From NCBI GenBank assembly GCA_030704615.1, contig CM060734.1:38644042-38708041 (forward strand): 64,000 nucleotides of DNA. Reading direction: 5' to 3'. Source of the stretch: Takakia lepidozioides (taxonomy: Eukaryota > Streptophyta > Takakiopsida > Takakiales > Takakiaceae). The first letter of the stretch is position 1. Every line of letters begins with the position of its first letter. Shown one piece after another: positions 46,574-56,800 of this stretch. The notes below the pieces were generated by a model that worked only from the letters and a program-made list of their open reading frames with translations, was not told the DNA's origin and ran no database searches. Both the position numbers and the translations under genes were made by a program.

Positions 46574-49003
46574 TCACCAGTAATCTCCACAAGAACAAAC
46601 CCCATCTTGGAAGTGGTGAAACCTGTTGGTGTCCCGTACAACAATTGATCGGCCAACAATCTTCGAGATGAACTTGGTAGCTGTGTGGCAATCACCACAG
46701 ACCCGGAGGTTGTTGATGATGTGGAGAGGCATCCCAGGGGATGTGCTTATGAGCCCAAAAGCAATGGCCAGCTTCTCACTGTGGAAGCCAAGAGAATATT
46801 TTTTGTATTCCTCCTCCACATTATGCAATACAAACTGCGTATCTGGTGCATACCCAACCTCCCTCATCTCCCCAGACAATCTCTGTAGCTCAGCATAGAT
46901 TGCATCAATTTGAGGATGCACTTTATCTTCTACATTGAATCTATGCACCTGGTTGTCCACCTCAATGCAGCTGTGCCCTGACTCCTTTCTGATACCTCTG
47001 TCCTCCATTATTTTTCTCACCTGTGCTGCATCGTTCCATCTGCCAGCTGCAGCATAGATGTTCGATAGTAGCACATAAGTGGCAGCATCTTCTGGATCCC
47101 ACTCGACAAGCCATTTTGCTGCACGTTCTGCCACTTCCACATTGCCATGAACTCTGCAGGCCGCAAGCAAGGCCCCCCACACAGCAGCATGTGGTTCCAT
47201 TGGCGTTTGGTTAATAAACTTCTCTGCCTCATCCAATCGCCCTGCACGGCCAAGAAGGTCCACCATACAGCCAAAATGCTCCACTGCAGGAGTGAGGTCA
47301 TGATCTTGACACATGGAATTGAAGTAGTGACAACCTTCATCCACTAGACCCCCATGACTACATGCAGAGAGAAGGCATACAAATGTGATACCGTTTGGTT
47401 TCAAGCCTTCCTCCCGCAGTTGTTCAAATAGTTCCATGGCTTCTATACCACACCCATGCTGAGCATATCCTGCGATCATTGCATTCCATGACACCACATT
47501 CCGGTGAGCCATATTGTCAAATACTTGACGTGCATCCTTCATGCTTCCGCATTTTGCGTACATGTCAACAAGGGCAGTCTCCAGAATGATATGTGATGCA
47601 ATTCCAGCTCTGACAATGTCAGCATGGACCTCCTTGCCCTTTTCCAGGGCTGCCAGGCTTGCACACGCATTAAGAACACAAATGAAAGTGACTCTGTTGG
47701 GTGATACCCCTTCCTGTATCATTTGCCTATAGCTTGTGAAAGCCTCCCTACCATACCCATGCTGAGAATATCCTGCAATCATTGCAGTCCATGACACCAC
47801 ATTTGGCTTCACGCCTTCCTGTTGCATTTGTACAAATAATTCCATGGCCTCCCTATTACACCCATGCTGAGCATATCCTGCAATAACAGCATTCCATGAG
47901 ACTACATCTCGCTTAGCCATTCTATCGAACATTTGCCGCGAAATCTTCATGTCCCCACATTTGGCATACATGTCAACAAGGGCAGTCTCCAGAATGATAT
48001 CAGGGACAATTCCTACTTTGATGATGTCAGCATGGACCTCTTTGCCCTTTTCCAGGGCTGTCAGGCTAGCACACGCATTGACAATGCAAATGTAAGTCAC
48101 CCTGTCAGGCATTACCCCTTCCTGTATCATTCGCCCATACATCTCTAAAGCCTCCCTACCACACCCTTGCTGAGCATATCCGGCCACCATTGCATTCCAT
48201 GAGACCAAGTTTGGCTTCAAGCCTTTCTGTTGCATTTGTTGAAATAATTGCAGGGCCTCCCTAATACATCCATGCTGAGCATATCCTGTGATCATGGTAC
48301 TACATGAGACCACGTCTTGTTGGGCCATCTTGGCAAACGCTTGATGTGCCTCCATTATGCTCCCGCATTTGGCATACATATTGACCAGGGCGGTCTCCAG
48401 AATGATATCTGGCACAACTCCAGCTTTGATGATGTCAGCATGGACCTTTTTGCCCTCCTCTAGGGCTCCCATGTTGGCACATGCATGTAGAATGGAAGTG
48501 AACATGACCATGCTGGGCGACAACCCTTCCCCTATCATTTGCTCATACATATCAAAGGCCTCCCTACCAAACCCATGCTTGGCATATCCTGTTATCATTG
48601 TACTCCACGTAAACATGTCTCGTTCAGCCATCTTGTCAAAGACTTGGCGTGCATCCACCACACTCCCGCACTTAGCATACATATTCACAAGGGTGTTGAG
48701 TAGAAAGATGCTTGATGTGAATCCACTTAGGATGATGTGAGTGTGCACCTGCTTTCCCACCTCTAGGTCTTTATTCTTTATGCACTCTCGCAAGAGACAG
48801 ACATACGCATTGGAGTCTGCCAACATGCCTTCTCCGTTCAATATGTGCAACACCTCTTTTAGTCGGCCTGCCCTACATAGTGCCCTCAAATCCCAAGAAC
48901 CAGAGTAGTTGATGTTGACTCCCTTTCTTGGTCCTGCTTGGAAAGTAGGGGTTGTGGTGGAGGTGCATGGTTCAGATAGTTGTGCCTGATTCTGCCCTGC
49001 CAT
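46574..49003 (-). CDS. PLS-class PPR protein with E and DYW domains (organelle RNA editing factor)
   Basis: An intronless gene of 809 residues from ATG 49003 to the stop after CSCGDYW. PLS-type PPR proteins bind organelle transcripts in a sequence-specific way, and the DYW domain is the cytidine deaminase for C-to-U editing. After a short N-terminus, tandem PPR motifs run to about residue 600 (for example MYAKCGSVVDARQVFDKMAE and FTWSTMITGYAKHGFGREA). The E region follows (WGALLAACRVHGNVEVAE, YVLLSNIYAAAGRWNDAA). The DYW domain fills the last ~130 residues: HSEKLAIAFG gives the HxE zinc/catalytic motif, CGDCH the CxxC, and DGVCSCGDYW the canonical end. All key residues are present, so it should be active. 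Several adjacent motifs are nearly identical at DNA level, implying internal tandem duplication. The N-terminus is a weak targeting peptide; plastid or mitochondrial location is undecided. Confidence 0.96.
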   Translation of the reverse strand: MAGQNQAQLSEPCTSTTTPTFQAGPRKGVNINYSGSWDLRALCRAGRLKEVLHILNGEGMLADSNAYVCLLRECIKNKDLEVGKQVHTHIILSGFTSSIFLLNTLVNMYAKCGSVVDARQVFDKMAERDMFTWSTMITGYAKHGFGREAFDMYEQMIGEGLSPSMVMFTSILHACANMGALEEGKKVHADIIKAGVVPDIILETALVNMYAKCGSIMEAHQAFAKMAQQDVVSCSTMITGYAQHGCIREALQLFQQMQQKGLKPNLVSWNAMVAGYAQQGCGREALEMYGRMIQEGVMPDRVTYICIVNACASLTALEKGKEVHADIIKVGIVPDIILETALVDMYAKCGDMKISRQMFDRMAKRDVVSWNAVIAGYAQHGCNREAMELFVQMQQEGVKPNVVSWTAMIAGYSQHGYGREAFTSYRQMIQEGVSPNRVTFICVLNACASLAALEKGKEVHADIVRAGIASHIILETALVDMYAKCGSMKDARQVFDNMAHRNVVSWNAMIAGYAQHGCGIEAMELFEQLREEGLKPNGITFVCLLSACSHGGLVDEGCHYFNSMCQDHDLTPAVEHFGCMVDLLGRAGRLDEAEKFINQTPMEPHAAVWGALLAACRVHGNVEVAERAAKWLVEWDPEDAATYVLLSNIYAAAGRWNDAAQVRKIMEDRGIRKESGHSCIEVDNQVHRFNVEDKVHPQIDAIYAELQRLSGEMREVGYAPDTQFVLHNVEEEYKKYSLGFHSEKLAIAFGLISTSPGMPLHIINNLRVCGDCHTATKFISKIVGRSIVVRDTNRFHHFQDGVCSCGDYW

Positions 49004-49205
49004 CCTGCAATACTGAAAACTCGTCAGAATCGGACTTGAGTAGCTCCTAAAACTTCAAAGAATGGTTCTTCATGAGGACAGCCTCCTTGCAACGTAGGTT
49101 TTGGGTTGGGCACCCTTCCAGGTGCACCGTCACAACAAATGTACCAACTCGGTCAAATAGAAGATCCATGTAAAACTAACCAATTGGGTGGAACTTGCTG
49201 CTCAC

Positions 49206-49647
49206 CCTCCAATCTACTTTTCTGCTCCATGTGAGATGAAACTGTTGGTTCACAGCAATAAGAACTCCCTTCCATCGAATATCAACAGGTGGCTCATAGT
49301 CTGTAAGATTGACAGTTAAGGAGACACCTTTGCACCTAGCAAAAGAAATTCAAAACGGTGGGAGGATCTTTTGAAGAGGAGTGACTGTCATACTGGAAAT
49401 GCCCCGACCATCCCCATTCACCAGGCCTTGCCACGTACTTCCCCCTGGCTACTTGCAGATCTGTTGAAGAGGAGGGAGTGCCATACTGGAAATGCCCCGA
49501 CGACCCCCATCCACCAGGCCTAGCCACATACTTCCCCCTGGCTTTTTCCAGATTCTCCAACCAACCATCTGTTGACGCACGTTTTTTGCAGCTATCAACC
49601 CACAGTATCTCATTGGTGCTCCTGAGCTTAAAATCTGGTGGATGGAT
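49206..49647 (-). CDS. Unrecognised exons of a possible minus-strand gene
   Basis: Two stretches have coding character and plausible splice borders. Exon b (49206-49300) is preceded by TTACAG and followed by GTGAGC; it encodes DYEPPVDIRWKGVLIAVNQQ and FHLTWSRKVDWR. Exon a starts after GTGCAG at 49647 and encodes IHPPDFKLRSTNEILWVDSC and KKRASTDGWLENLEKARGKY. Its end is unclear because its 3' part is duplicated in tandem (49370-49460 and 49460-49550). I do not recognise the family. It may be a partial or degraded gene upstream of the PPR gene. Confidence 0.35.
49368..49552. repeat. Tandem duplication of about 90 bp
   Basis: Two adjacent units each read GTTGAAGAGGAG or TTTGAAGAGGAG, then CATACTGGAAATGCCCCGAC, then CCAGGCCT(T/A)GCCAC and TACTTCCCCCTGGCT. 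They differ at roughly a dozen positions and keep the frame of the overlapping minus-strand ORF. Confidence 0.8.
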
Positions 49648-49752
49648 CTGCACCCAACAAAAGGAATAGATACTTCCCCTAGTCCTTTCTGGAATCCACA
49701 GCAAGCCCAGAGGCATGGCGTTAAGATTTGAATCATGATAACAATTGACCAA

Positions 49753-50409
49753 AAGTCAAATCTATACTCCTAAACCAAGCACTTGTAGTATCCTACATAT
49801 GTATACATAAAGGAAACTAGATTACCCTTAAAGCAATTTGCTTGAGGCGGATGAACTTCACGAACTCACGCATATTTGAAAGCACCAAGATGTCCAAAAG
49901 GATGTCAGAGGCATCCCCTCCTTCTCTAGCCTATGGATGTTCTGCACAGTCAATTGATCCCACTCTATTCACAAATAACACTTTATGAGGAATCCAAAAG
50001 AGCAGAAATCAACCAAACTCAATCCCAGCCTCACAAGGGTGTGCATCCTCGACCATTTTACTTCATGGTGCAATGCCAATAATGACCATTACATCAGCCC
50101 TGTAAATGAATTGGCATTGCCTGTGCAAGACAGTTCTGGTATATCTAGTTGAATTCACACCCAGTAGGTGAGAACCCCACAGCCAACCAGTGGGTTACAG
50201 CTTACAGACACAGATATGTCCTAGCCGTAAGGTCCAAAAGAATAGGCAATGATTACCTCTTGCTGTCTTTCTATATGGATATCTTTTCCTCTATCTGAAA
50301 GTACACTTTGACTCTTCCACCAAAATTATCCACAACTTTACCCTCTCCCTATAAGCTGCGAGAAATACTTGTATACCAAGTCGTTTCCTCCCCATAGTGT
50401 ATGAACAAG
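49753..50409. other. No recognised gene
   Basis: Intergenic or intronic sequence without a supportable ORF. Confidence 0.45.
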
Positions 50410-50790
50410 GAGAAGACATACACAAGGCTTGATCGGCAGTAAGCCTGACATGCGCATCCTTCACCATTAACTTCCTCACGAAGTCCTAGTGTTGCTGAAT
50501 GTTGACCATGGCTTCTCCCGAAGATCAGGCTTTTTCTTCAGCACCTAATTGTCATAGTAGCAAACAAGAAGTTATGGACAACTGTCGAATCCAAGCCTAT
50601 ATGTGAACGCATGGGGGGGAGAGAGGACAACAGAGTAATCCACGCAATTGGGTAACCTGATTCTTCACCTTGACATTCTACTACACATGCACATTGGTAG
50701 TTTTCACCTCTAAACCAACAAACCATCTTCAACATGTAATGAGACCAATACTCCACACATCAGACTCAGGCCCTGATTTTCTCTTCACAT
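50410..50790 (-). pseudogene. Calcium-dependent protein kinase (CDPK) fragment
   Basis: The minus-strand translation gives VKRKSGPESDVWSIGLIT, the kinase subdomain IX block of group IV CDPKs. After an acceptor-like TTAG it reads VLKKKPDLREKPWSTFSNT, and after a small deletion and stop, FVRKLMVKDAHVRLTADQAL, subdomain XI. These CDPKs are Ser/Thr kinases regulated by a C-terminal EF-hand domain. Residues normally between IGVITY and the KPD block are missing, a TAG and frameshift sit before DFVRKL, and no EF-hands follow. It is a decayed exon relic. Confidence 0.8.
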
Positions 50791-50830
50791 GGTCTTATGG
50801 AGGAAGGCTAGTGAAGGCTCGCCATGCAGT

Positions 50831-50833
<3 letters not shown>

Positions 50834-50887
<54 letters not shown>
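50834..50887. repeat. (TC)n microsatellite
   Basis: About 27 uninterrupted TC units next to the CDPK relic. Confidence 0.95.
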
Positions 50888-50889
<2 letters not shown>

Positions 50890-51034
50890 TTGGCATCCTA
50901 GGGCCGTAATAAAGTTTTTCTGTCTCTCCCCTTTTCTTGACTGCCAGAGCAATCATAGCCACAAATGTCATATTTGCATCAGATTGGAGACCTTACAGCA
51001 ATTCAGTGTAACTGGCAAGTCGTTGGTTCCATAC

Positions 51035-51197
51035 CTGGAAGCTAGAAACCCCACAACTGCCTCCATTAGGCCTGATATTTCAGGGAGACCATGCCCTGGA
51101 GGGTCGTAAGAGCCAACGTTCCCAGGGACTGTTAATGAGTACATCTCCCTCTTTCCCCTTTTCCACCCGTCAGTGAGACTGGCATTGGCACTTTGCA
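51035..51197 (-). CDS. Possible exon of an unknown gene
   Basis: The minus-strand frame SANASLTDGWKRGKREMYSL and TVPGNVGSYDPPGHGLPEIS is preceded by GAGCAG and ends at a CCAG|GTATGG donor. It has coding character but no family match. Its phase does not fit the first exon at 51588-51803 with the borders I chose, so the link is unproven. Confidence 0.3.
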
Positions 51198-51587
51198 CTG
51201 CTCCAGAAGAGCCACAGCAATGTGTGTCACGTCTGCCTTAACTGGCCTTCTAAACTAAGGAATCATCTGAAATGCTTGCACCTGGTGAAAATTGTGGCGA
51301 GGTAAGGTGGGAATTTTCCCAAAAACAGGTATTCCACATGGGCCTGGCCACATTAAACAACGCATATAAGTTCCTCTCTCTCTCGTACAACGAGTGGGAA
51401 GACGATACATGTATCAGAAACTTCAGAAATTTCGGCAGATCATCAAGGACCTCATAGCATATGACCAAGAGTGACACATTTCATCAATTCGTGCTGATAT
51501 GTGCTCGAAAAATATGGAGCCTGCATCGCTACAGAATATGACACAGAAAGCAATCTCGCGCAAATTACCAAGTCCATACGTCCATAC

Positions 51588-51803
51588 CTTTCTCCGATAT
51601 GCCTGGCGGGTGGGCAGCGGCAGAGCCAACAGTTGTAAGAGTCTGGAGCCCGACATTGGCAAGCTTGCGGATACCCATTTCAACCCCACATCCTGGCGCG
51701 TCAATTCGCTGCAGGATGTGAGGCTTGGCGCCGATTCAGCGCAAGGAGATGAGCAGTCCTTGAGTGCGGCCTCTCTCGCAGGAGCTGCATAGCTCGTTGC
51801 CAT
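51588..51803 (-). CDS. Possible first exon with organelle-targeting-like leader
   Basis: From ATG 51803 the minus strand encodes MATSYAAPAREAALKDCSSP through LLQLLALPLPTRQAYRRK, 72 codons, ending exactly at an AAG|GTATGG donor. It is rich in Ser, Ala and Arg and poor in acidic residues, as in plastid leaders. No convincing second exon was found, so the product is unknown. Confidence 0.4.
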
Positions 51804-51984
51804 CCTTCGCTCTTGCAAGACAGAAACACGAGAGTCACTTTTCTTCGATATATAATATTTGTTTATTTATTACTTTTTAGACAATCCGGGCCGGCCTTTC
51901 CAATTACATACAGATTGGAGTAATACAGATTGGAATATGCTGGGGATTGGAGCAACGCTCACATAGGTGAATGGATCTCTCTTT

Positions 51985-52415
51985 TCTTTCCCTGTCTCTT
52001 ACAGTTTCCTTACAGTTTCCTTTTCTTTGAATGATGTTGCAAATATGCCGACAGAACTAGTTCGTAGGGAAATGCAACAATATATTTGTCCGGATCCTGA
52101 TATCGATGCTTTCATGAAGGTCAGAGCCTTTGAACTTTGTATCTGTCTGGGCAGTTGATGTTGCTAGCATGCCTAGGGTTTGCATACTCTTCTGTGGCAC
52201 AGCTACTAATGTGCAATACTTGGAACTTGCCTTCAAACTCAGGCGACCGCTGCACAAGGGAGCAAGCATAGTTTGTCAACTGGACTACATCATGAAGGTG
52301 CTCGGCCTTGAATTATGTGCTGATATTGTTGTTGGCGGTTCTGGAGATCAAAAGAATTCTGGAGATCAAAAGAAACGTGTGACCACTGGTGGGTTCCCGA
52401 GCATCATGACCTCCA
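51985..52415 (+). pseudogene. PDR-type (ABCG) ABC transporter fragment
   Basis: The plus-strand translation shows TELVRREMQQYICPDPDIDA FMK at a GT border. After an unrelated stretch come KGASIVCQLDYIMKVLGLEL, CADIVVG and NSGDQKKRVTTG. These match the first nucleotide-binding domain of plant PDR transporters, where the signature is GISGGQKKRVTTG. Here the signature is disrupted: Gly is changed to Asp, and a 16-bp TCTGGAGATCAAAAGA unit is nearly exactly tandemly duplicated, replacing the residues before it. No transmembrane domain follows. It is a dead fragment of a broad-specificity plasma-membrane exporter gene. Confidence 0.8.
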
Positions 52416-52839
52416 TCACCCCTTCATCTTCCGCATGGAAGGCTCATGAAATCAAGCATCATTGCTTGTAACCATTTTTAAATAGGCTAGCTAAATTTCT
52501 CTGCCTTGTTTTACCATCCTCATGATGATTTTGATGCAATTAAGACCTCTGAGTGATGGCCACTCCTGAAATTGAAGGGGAGAGGGGCTCCTGAAGGCAT
52601 GAGATGGGAGAAGAGGGAGCAAAGCTGGCAGAGAGGAGAGTAGCCCGGTGAATCCCATTTGTAGAGAGGTAGGTGGGTAGAGGTAAATGGTTTTGGAAAT
52701 GGTGATGGTTGGGGGCTGGGAAACTACCTGGACTACCGTAGTTTTGGTACAAAAGCTGACAGGTTGAGGACTTCACCTAATAGGTGCTCCCCCCATTCCG
52801 GCCACACTCTCCTTTCTTCCACCATCGCATGTTTATAAG
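52416..52839. other. No recognised gene
   Basis: Minus-strand frames near 52540-52776 are low-complexity Pro/Ser-rich and unsupported. Confidence 0.4.
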
Positions 52840-53205
52840 CTCCTAACTCTCATGCTTCAAAGCACTCTCTTTCATATGGTATCTCTTCCCGCCCACTCGC
52901 TCAACCCTCTCTTAGAACATTGTCCCTGCACCTCTGCTCACCAACTTTGAAAATCTTGAGGCTGAGCTTCAAGCCATGGCCCTGTTGGGCTCTAATTGCT
53001 GGGCAGATCACACGCATCAGGTTGATACTTGTGTGAAGGGCTTTCTAGAGATATCTGTAAAGCCCGCACTAATAGTCTATACCAAGGTATGTCACACTAC
53101 TGGAGTGAGCTCCTCACAAAGGCAGTTTCTGATCCCTTTAGTTCCGCCCAAACTGGGCAGGACCACAAGGCTACGGCAAACATTGTCTTATGAGTACATG
53201 CTCAC
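52840..53205 (+). repeat. Exon-like repeat, copy 2
   Basis: Homologue of 37300-37700. The open stretch reads NLEAELQAMALLGSNCWADH and CVKGFLEISVKPALIVYTK and ends ACCAAG|GTATGT. Similarity includes the sequence after the donor (CTACTGGAGTGAGCTCCTCA) and ends near 53205. Function unknown. Confidence 0.6.
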
Positions 53206-53860
53206 CCTCTATTGACACGCAGGAACGTAGTGCCTGCACTGAACTACCCACGCTTAACCTGCACTACAGCAGCATTAGAGTTAGCTTTAAAATTTTCTAG
53301 TCTAACTATTAATGCTAACTGTAAGTGAGACACTAGACCAACTTGTCCCATTAGTCCCAAAATTAATCACTGGATTTCTAGAACATTTCGAGTACTCATG
53401 TCCTACAGCTGGAACAGTAGTCAGTCAAGCAACAATGAGCAAGCAACAATGAGCTGACAGGTATGAAATATTTTTTCCTTATAAGAGACAAGGGATTACA
53501 CTTTCCCAATTGCATTGTAAGGTTTTTTTTAGGGATAGTACTGTTAGTCTGTTCACGTTAGCTGCATACACTATGAAAGAAACCACCACCCAAAAGTCCA
53601 ATTCAAGGAAAAGAAAATGCCAATTTTACTTTGGGACCAACCAAAAGGTTAGCTTTTTCAATCTAAAAAATTAAATGGAAGACAACTACTATCTACAGGC
53701 CACAACATCTTCTACTACATAGATACGGTACACAGAGGAACACCGGAACACCTTTCTCAACCAAGCATTACTTCCGTCTCACCATCGACCAACCCAAACA
53801 TGGGTTTTATGGTGGCCAACTCGTACTCTGGAGCCTAAACCCTGAGGATACTGTAACACC
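53206..53860. other. 3' flank of the DUF760 gene, no gene recognised
   Basis: No supportable ORF or repeat. Confidence 0.45.
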
Positions 53861-56800
53861 CTATTCATATGTGCCTTCTTCCATACGGAGGACAATGTCC
53901 CCAGAGAGGCTAAGGGTCCGACTAAGTTCCAGCCGGTATTCTAGCCCTCTCATATGGTGACCCAGCAGCATACACCTGCTCAAACACAACCAACATTCCA
54001 GTTGAAGGGGAGTACTTTAACAAATCACCTAGAAAATGGCAGTTCACAGTTTTGAATCCAAGTCCAAGACCAGACAGCAAATGTGTATGTCTAACACACA
54101 TACACTCAAACCTCTGCACCACAAGTTATGACCAAGGTGTTGACCGAAAGACCCACACCTAAAAGAAAGAGGCCACAATAGGGAAGGTAGACTGGAAGAA
54201 CTGTAGCTAGCTCGTGGGCTACATTGGTAAAGAGACCAACATGTTGTAGATTGGAAAGCTGGAAGGAGGAAGGACTTTGGGGAGAGAACAAAGAGAGAAA
54301 GGGAGCCGCCGCTCCATATCTCTGCCAAGAGAACAAATCGAAGCCTTACCAGTGGTAGAGAGAGACACGATCTTACCACATATTCGCAGTTGTGGAGGGG
54401 TTTCAGCGACCTGCAAAGGACAACCCCTCACAGACAACCAAAAGACCTAGCCAACATTCTCCAGTCCTGGTTAGTAACTAGAGAGAATTAAGGTGGTGGA
54501 TCAGGAAGGAAAGGAGATCAAGCTCGGTACACACCAGAAAAGGAGCCTTGCCAAGTAGTCTCGTGTTGCCGGTACAGTGGACTGGAACTGTAATGGAAAG
54601 TTGCCAATAAGTTCTGATGATGCTCCATCCTGCTCCCACGTACTGGTAATGCTACTGCCCGTTCCACTACCAAACTGAGGAGTCTTTGGGGACCTCTTGT
54701 TAGGGCATAGACTGCCCCATATGCCATTAATGACCTGTTTTATCACTTCCTCAACTTCTGAAGATGTCAGTCGGGATAGCTCTGCCACCTGGAAAGAGCC
54801 ACCAATACCAAGGTGTATCAGCTTCCTTGTTCATTCAAACGGGTAATCAAATGATGCTTCCAGGTACATTTTCTATTATGCATTTACGGCAACTGATACA
54901 CACTACTGCAGGCCTGGCCCACACAAGTAAGACCAGATCAAGCAGATCATCCAGGCCTTCAACCTACTTCCACTACTTCCAAGATACAAGGCCATGTTTT
55001 ATTTGTCCTTGCTAAACTAAATTTGAAATCATAATGCCTCTTAATATACACAATAACAGCTGCCCTTGACACCTGCATAGGAAGACCACTGTAGGACCAG
55101 GAAGCTTTGCCACCAGCCCGTAAGTCGTCGTCTCTTAATTTTTACGGTATTGGACATATCTTGCTTGATTGTTGATGTCCCAGCATTCCAAGCCAGGACA
55201 AAAGCAAGAGGAAGGAAAGCGAACCTTGTCAGGCTCCAGTGACCTTAGGTAATCCAACAGGTCATTCTGTTCGTCCCCTACCATGCGCTCCATCTCCAGC
55301 GCCGTTAAAGCACACTTGCAGTCATCCAGTTCCTGCAGTACAATACTAACTCATCTATATTCTGTCTCTCTCTAAGTCCGGCAGATCCTAGGGAGGCGAC
55401 ATTAACAGTGTTTGGTGTTCTTAAACATTCCTTCAGATATGCGCTTCATGTCTTGCACATCATAGTAAGCCTTTTGCCTTACAACATTTAGTAGACTCTG
55501 AACTAGCATGTAACCAAAGATTAAATGATACCCACATCCAAGGTAAAACAGAACAAAAGTAAGCACCATAAAAGAGTCTCCAGTTCTTTTAGCAGACAGC
55601 CGACCACTTACCGTAGTGGTTGCTGACAACTTTGCTTGCAACTGCTGGACGTAGTTTGCAACCTCTGGTGAAACAGAGCCCAGACCCTCTGGTAGCGCTA
55701 CATCCTTGGCTTGCACAACTTCTTTAAGAAAAACTGATGGAGTACCTTCAGACGAGGGCTCCGTTTGCTCGCTCGTGACTGGCATCATCGCCCCCCTACT
55801 CCTGCCTTGTAAACCGTGCTCAACATCATGGCTGGGTGTCCGCAGCTCTTCAGCCATCTCCTCATCCTCAGTGAGGTCCAAGTTCCGTTGCAAGCAGAGC
55901 CGGTATTCAGCATTCCGTAATGTGTATCTGGAGGGTATCAACCCACTGTTAGTGGAAAGCCTGAGTAGAGCTAGCAATCAGCTGAGAAGATGTAGGTGGA
56001 TCAAAAAAGGTTCCTGGAAGTTGCTGGAATTATGACTTCGCATTGAGCAATGTCCTCCCCTCAAACTCCAACAAAGGACCACAGAGATGCATCAGGTCCC
56101 AATTACAGTGAACAGTAGTTAGTAAATACTACATGCGAATGAGTCACACTTGTATCCAAAGTTATCAAAAAGTAAAAAGATCAAAACAGCCAGTTATCAG
56201 CATAGATTTATTGTCATCACTCATCTCAAACAGGTATAACCAAGGAGCAATTCAGCCACACCTTGATGTTGACACAAACAACCATAAGAAAGTAACTATA
56301 CACATAGGACATCTTAGTTCATACTTCACAATCTTGATAATGGTCTAACATAATATCACAATATCAAACCCCCAGCCCTTCAGGCTCCCAGCATTTTGGC
56401 AACCTTATTCAAACAGCACATTAAGTGAGTTGTTCATAGTGACAATTGTTAACCAGCTCATACCAGACAAGGCAAGAAATGGTTGCAAAATTTCAGCTTT
56501 GTTGTTCCCCCCTTCCATATAAATATGTTGCAAGTACTTACCCAGTCATCATTGATGACACCAACAACCGCGCGAGAGGCTCACGAGAAACTTCTATCAT
56601 AACTTGAAACTGGTCAGAGGGCAGCAGGCCCAGCATGCCCGATATGGTTCGCTTCATTGCATCCACACTGTCAACTGAGGCTTCTTTGCTGATGTGACTT
56701 ACATCCAGAGGCTCAATCTCCTGAATCAGGCTAAGCAGCACTGATGTATCCTTCCGTGAACATAGACAAGCAAATTGCCTCAGTTGAACATAGAGGTGTT

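Noticed and set aside
48357-48740. Plus-strand ORFs across the PPR gene
   Set aside because: Antisense shadows of the intact 809-residue PPR-DYW frame.
50834-50887. CRISPR-like or satellite array
   Set aside because: It is a plain dinucleotide microsatellite; no repeat-spacer structure occurs anywhere in the window.
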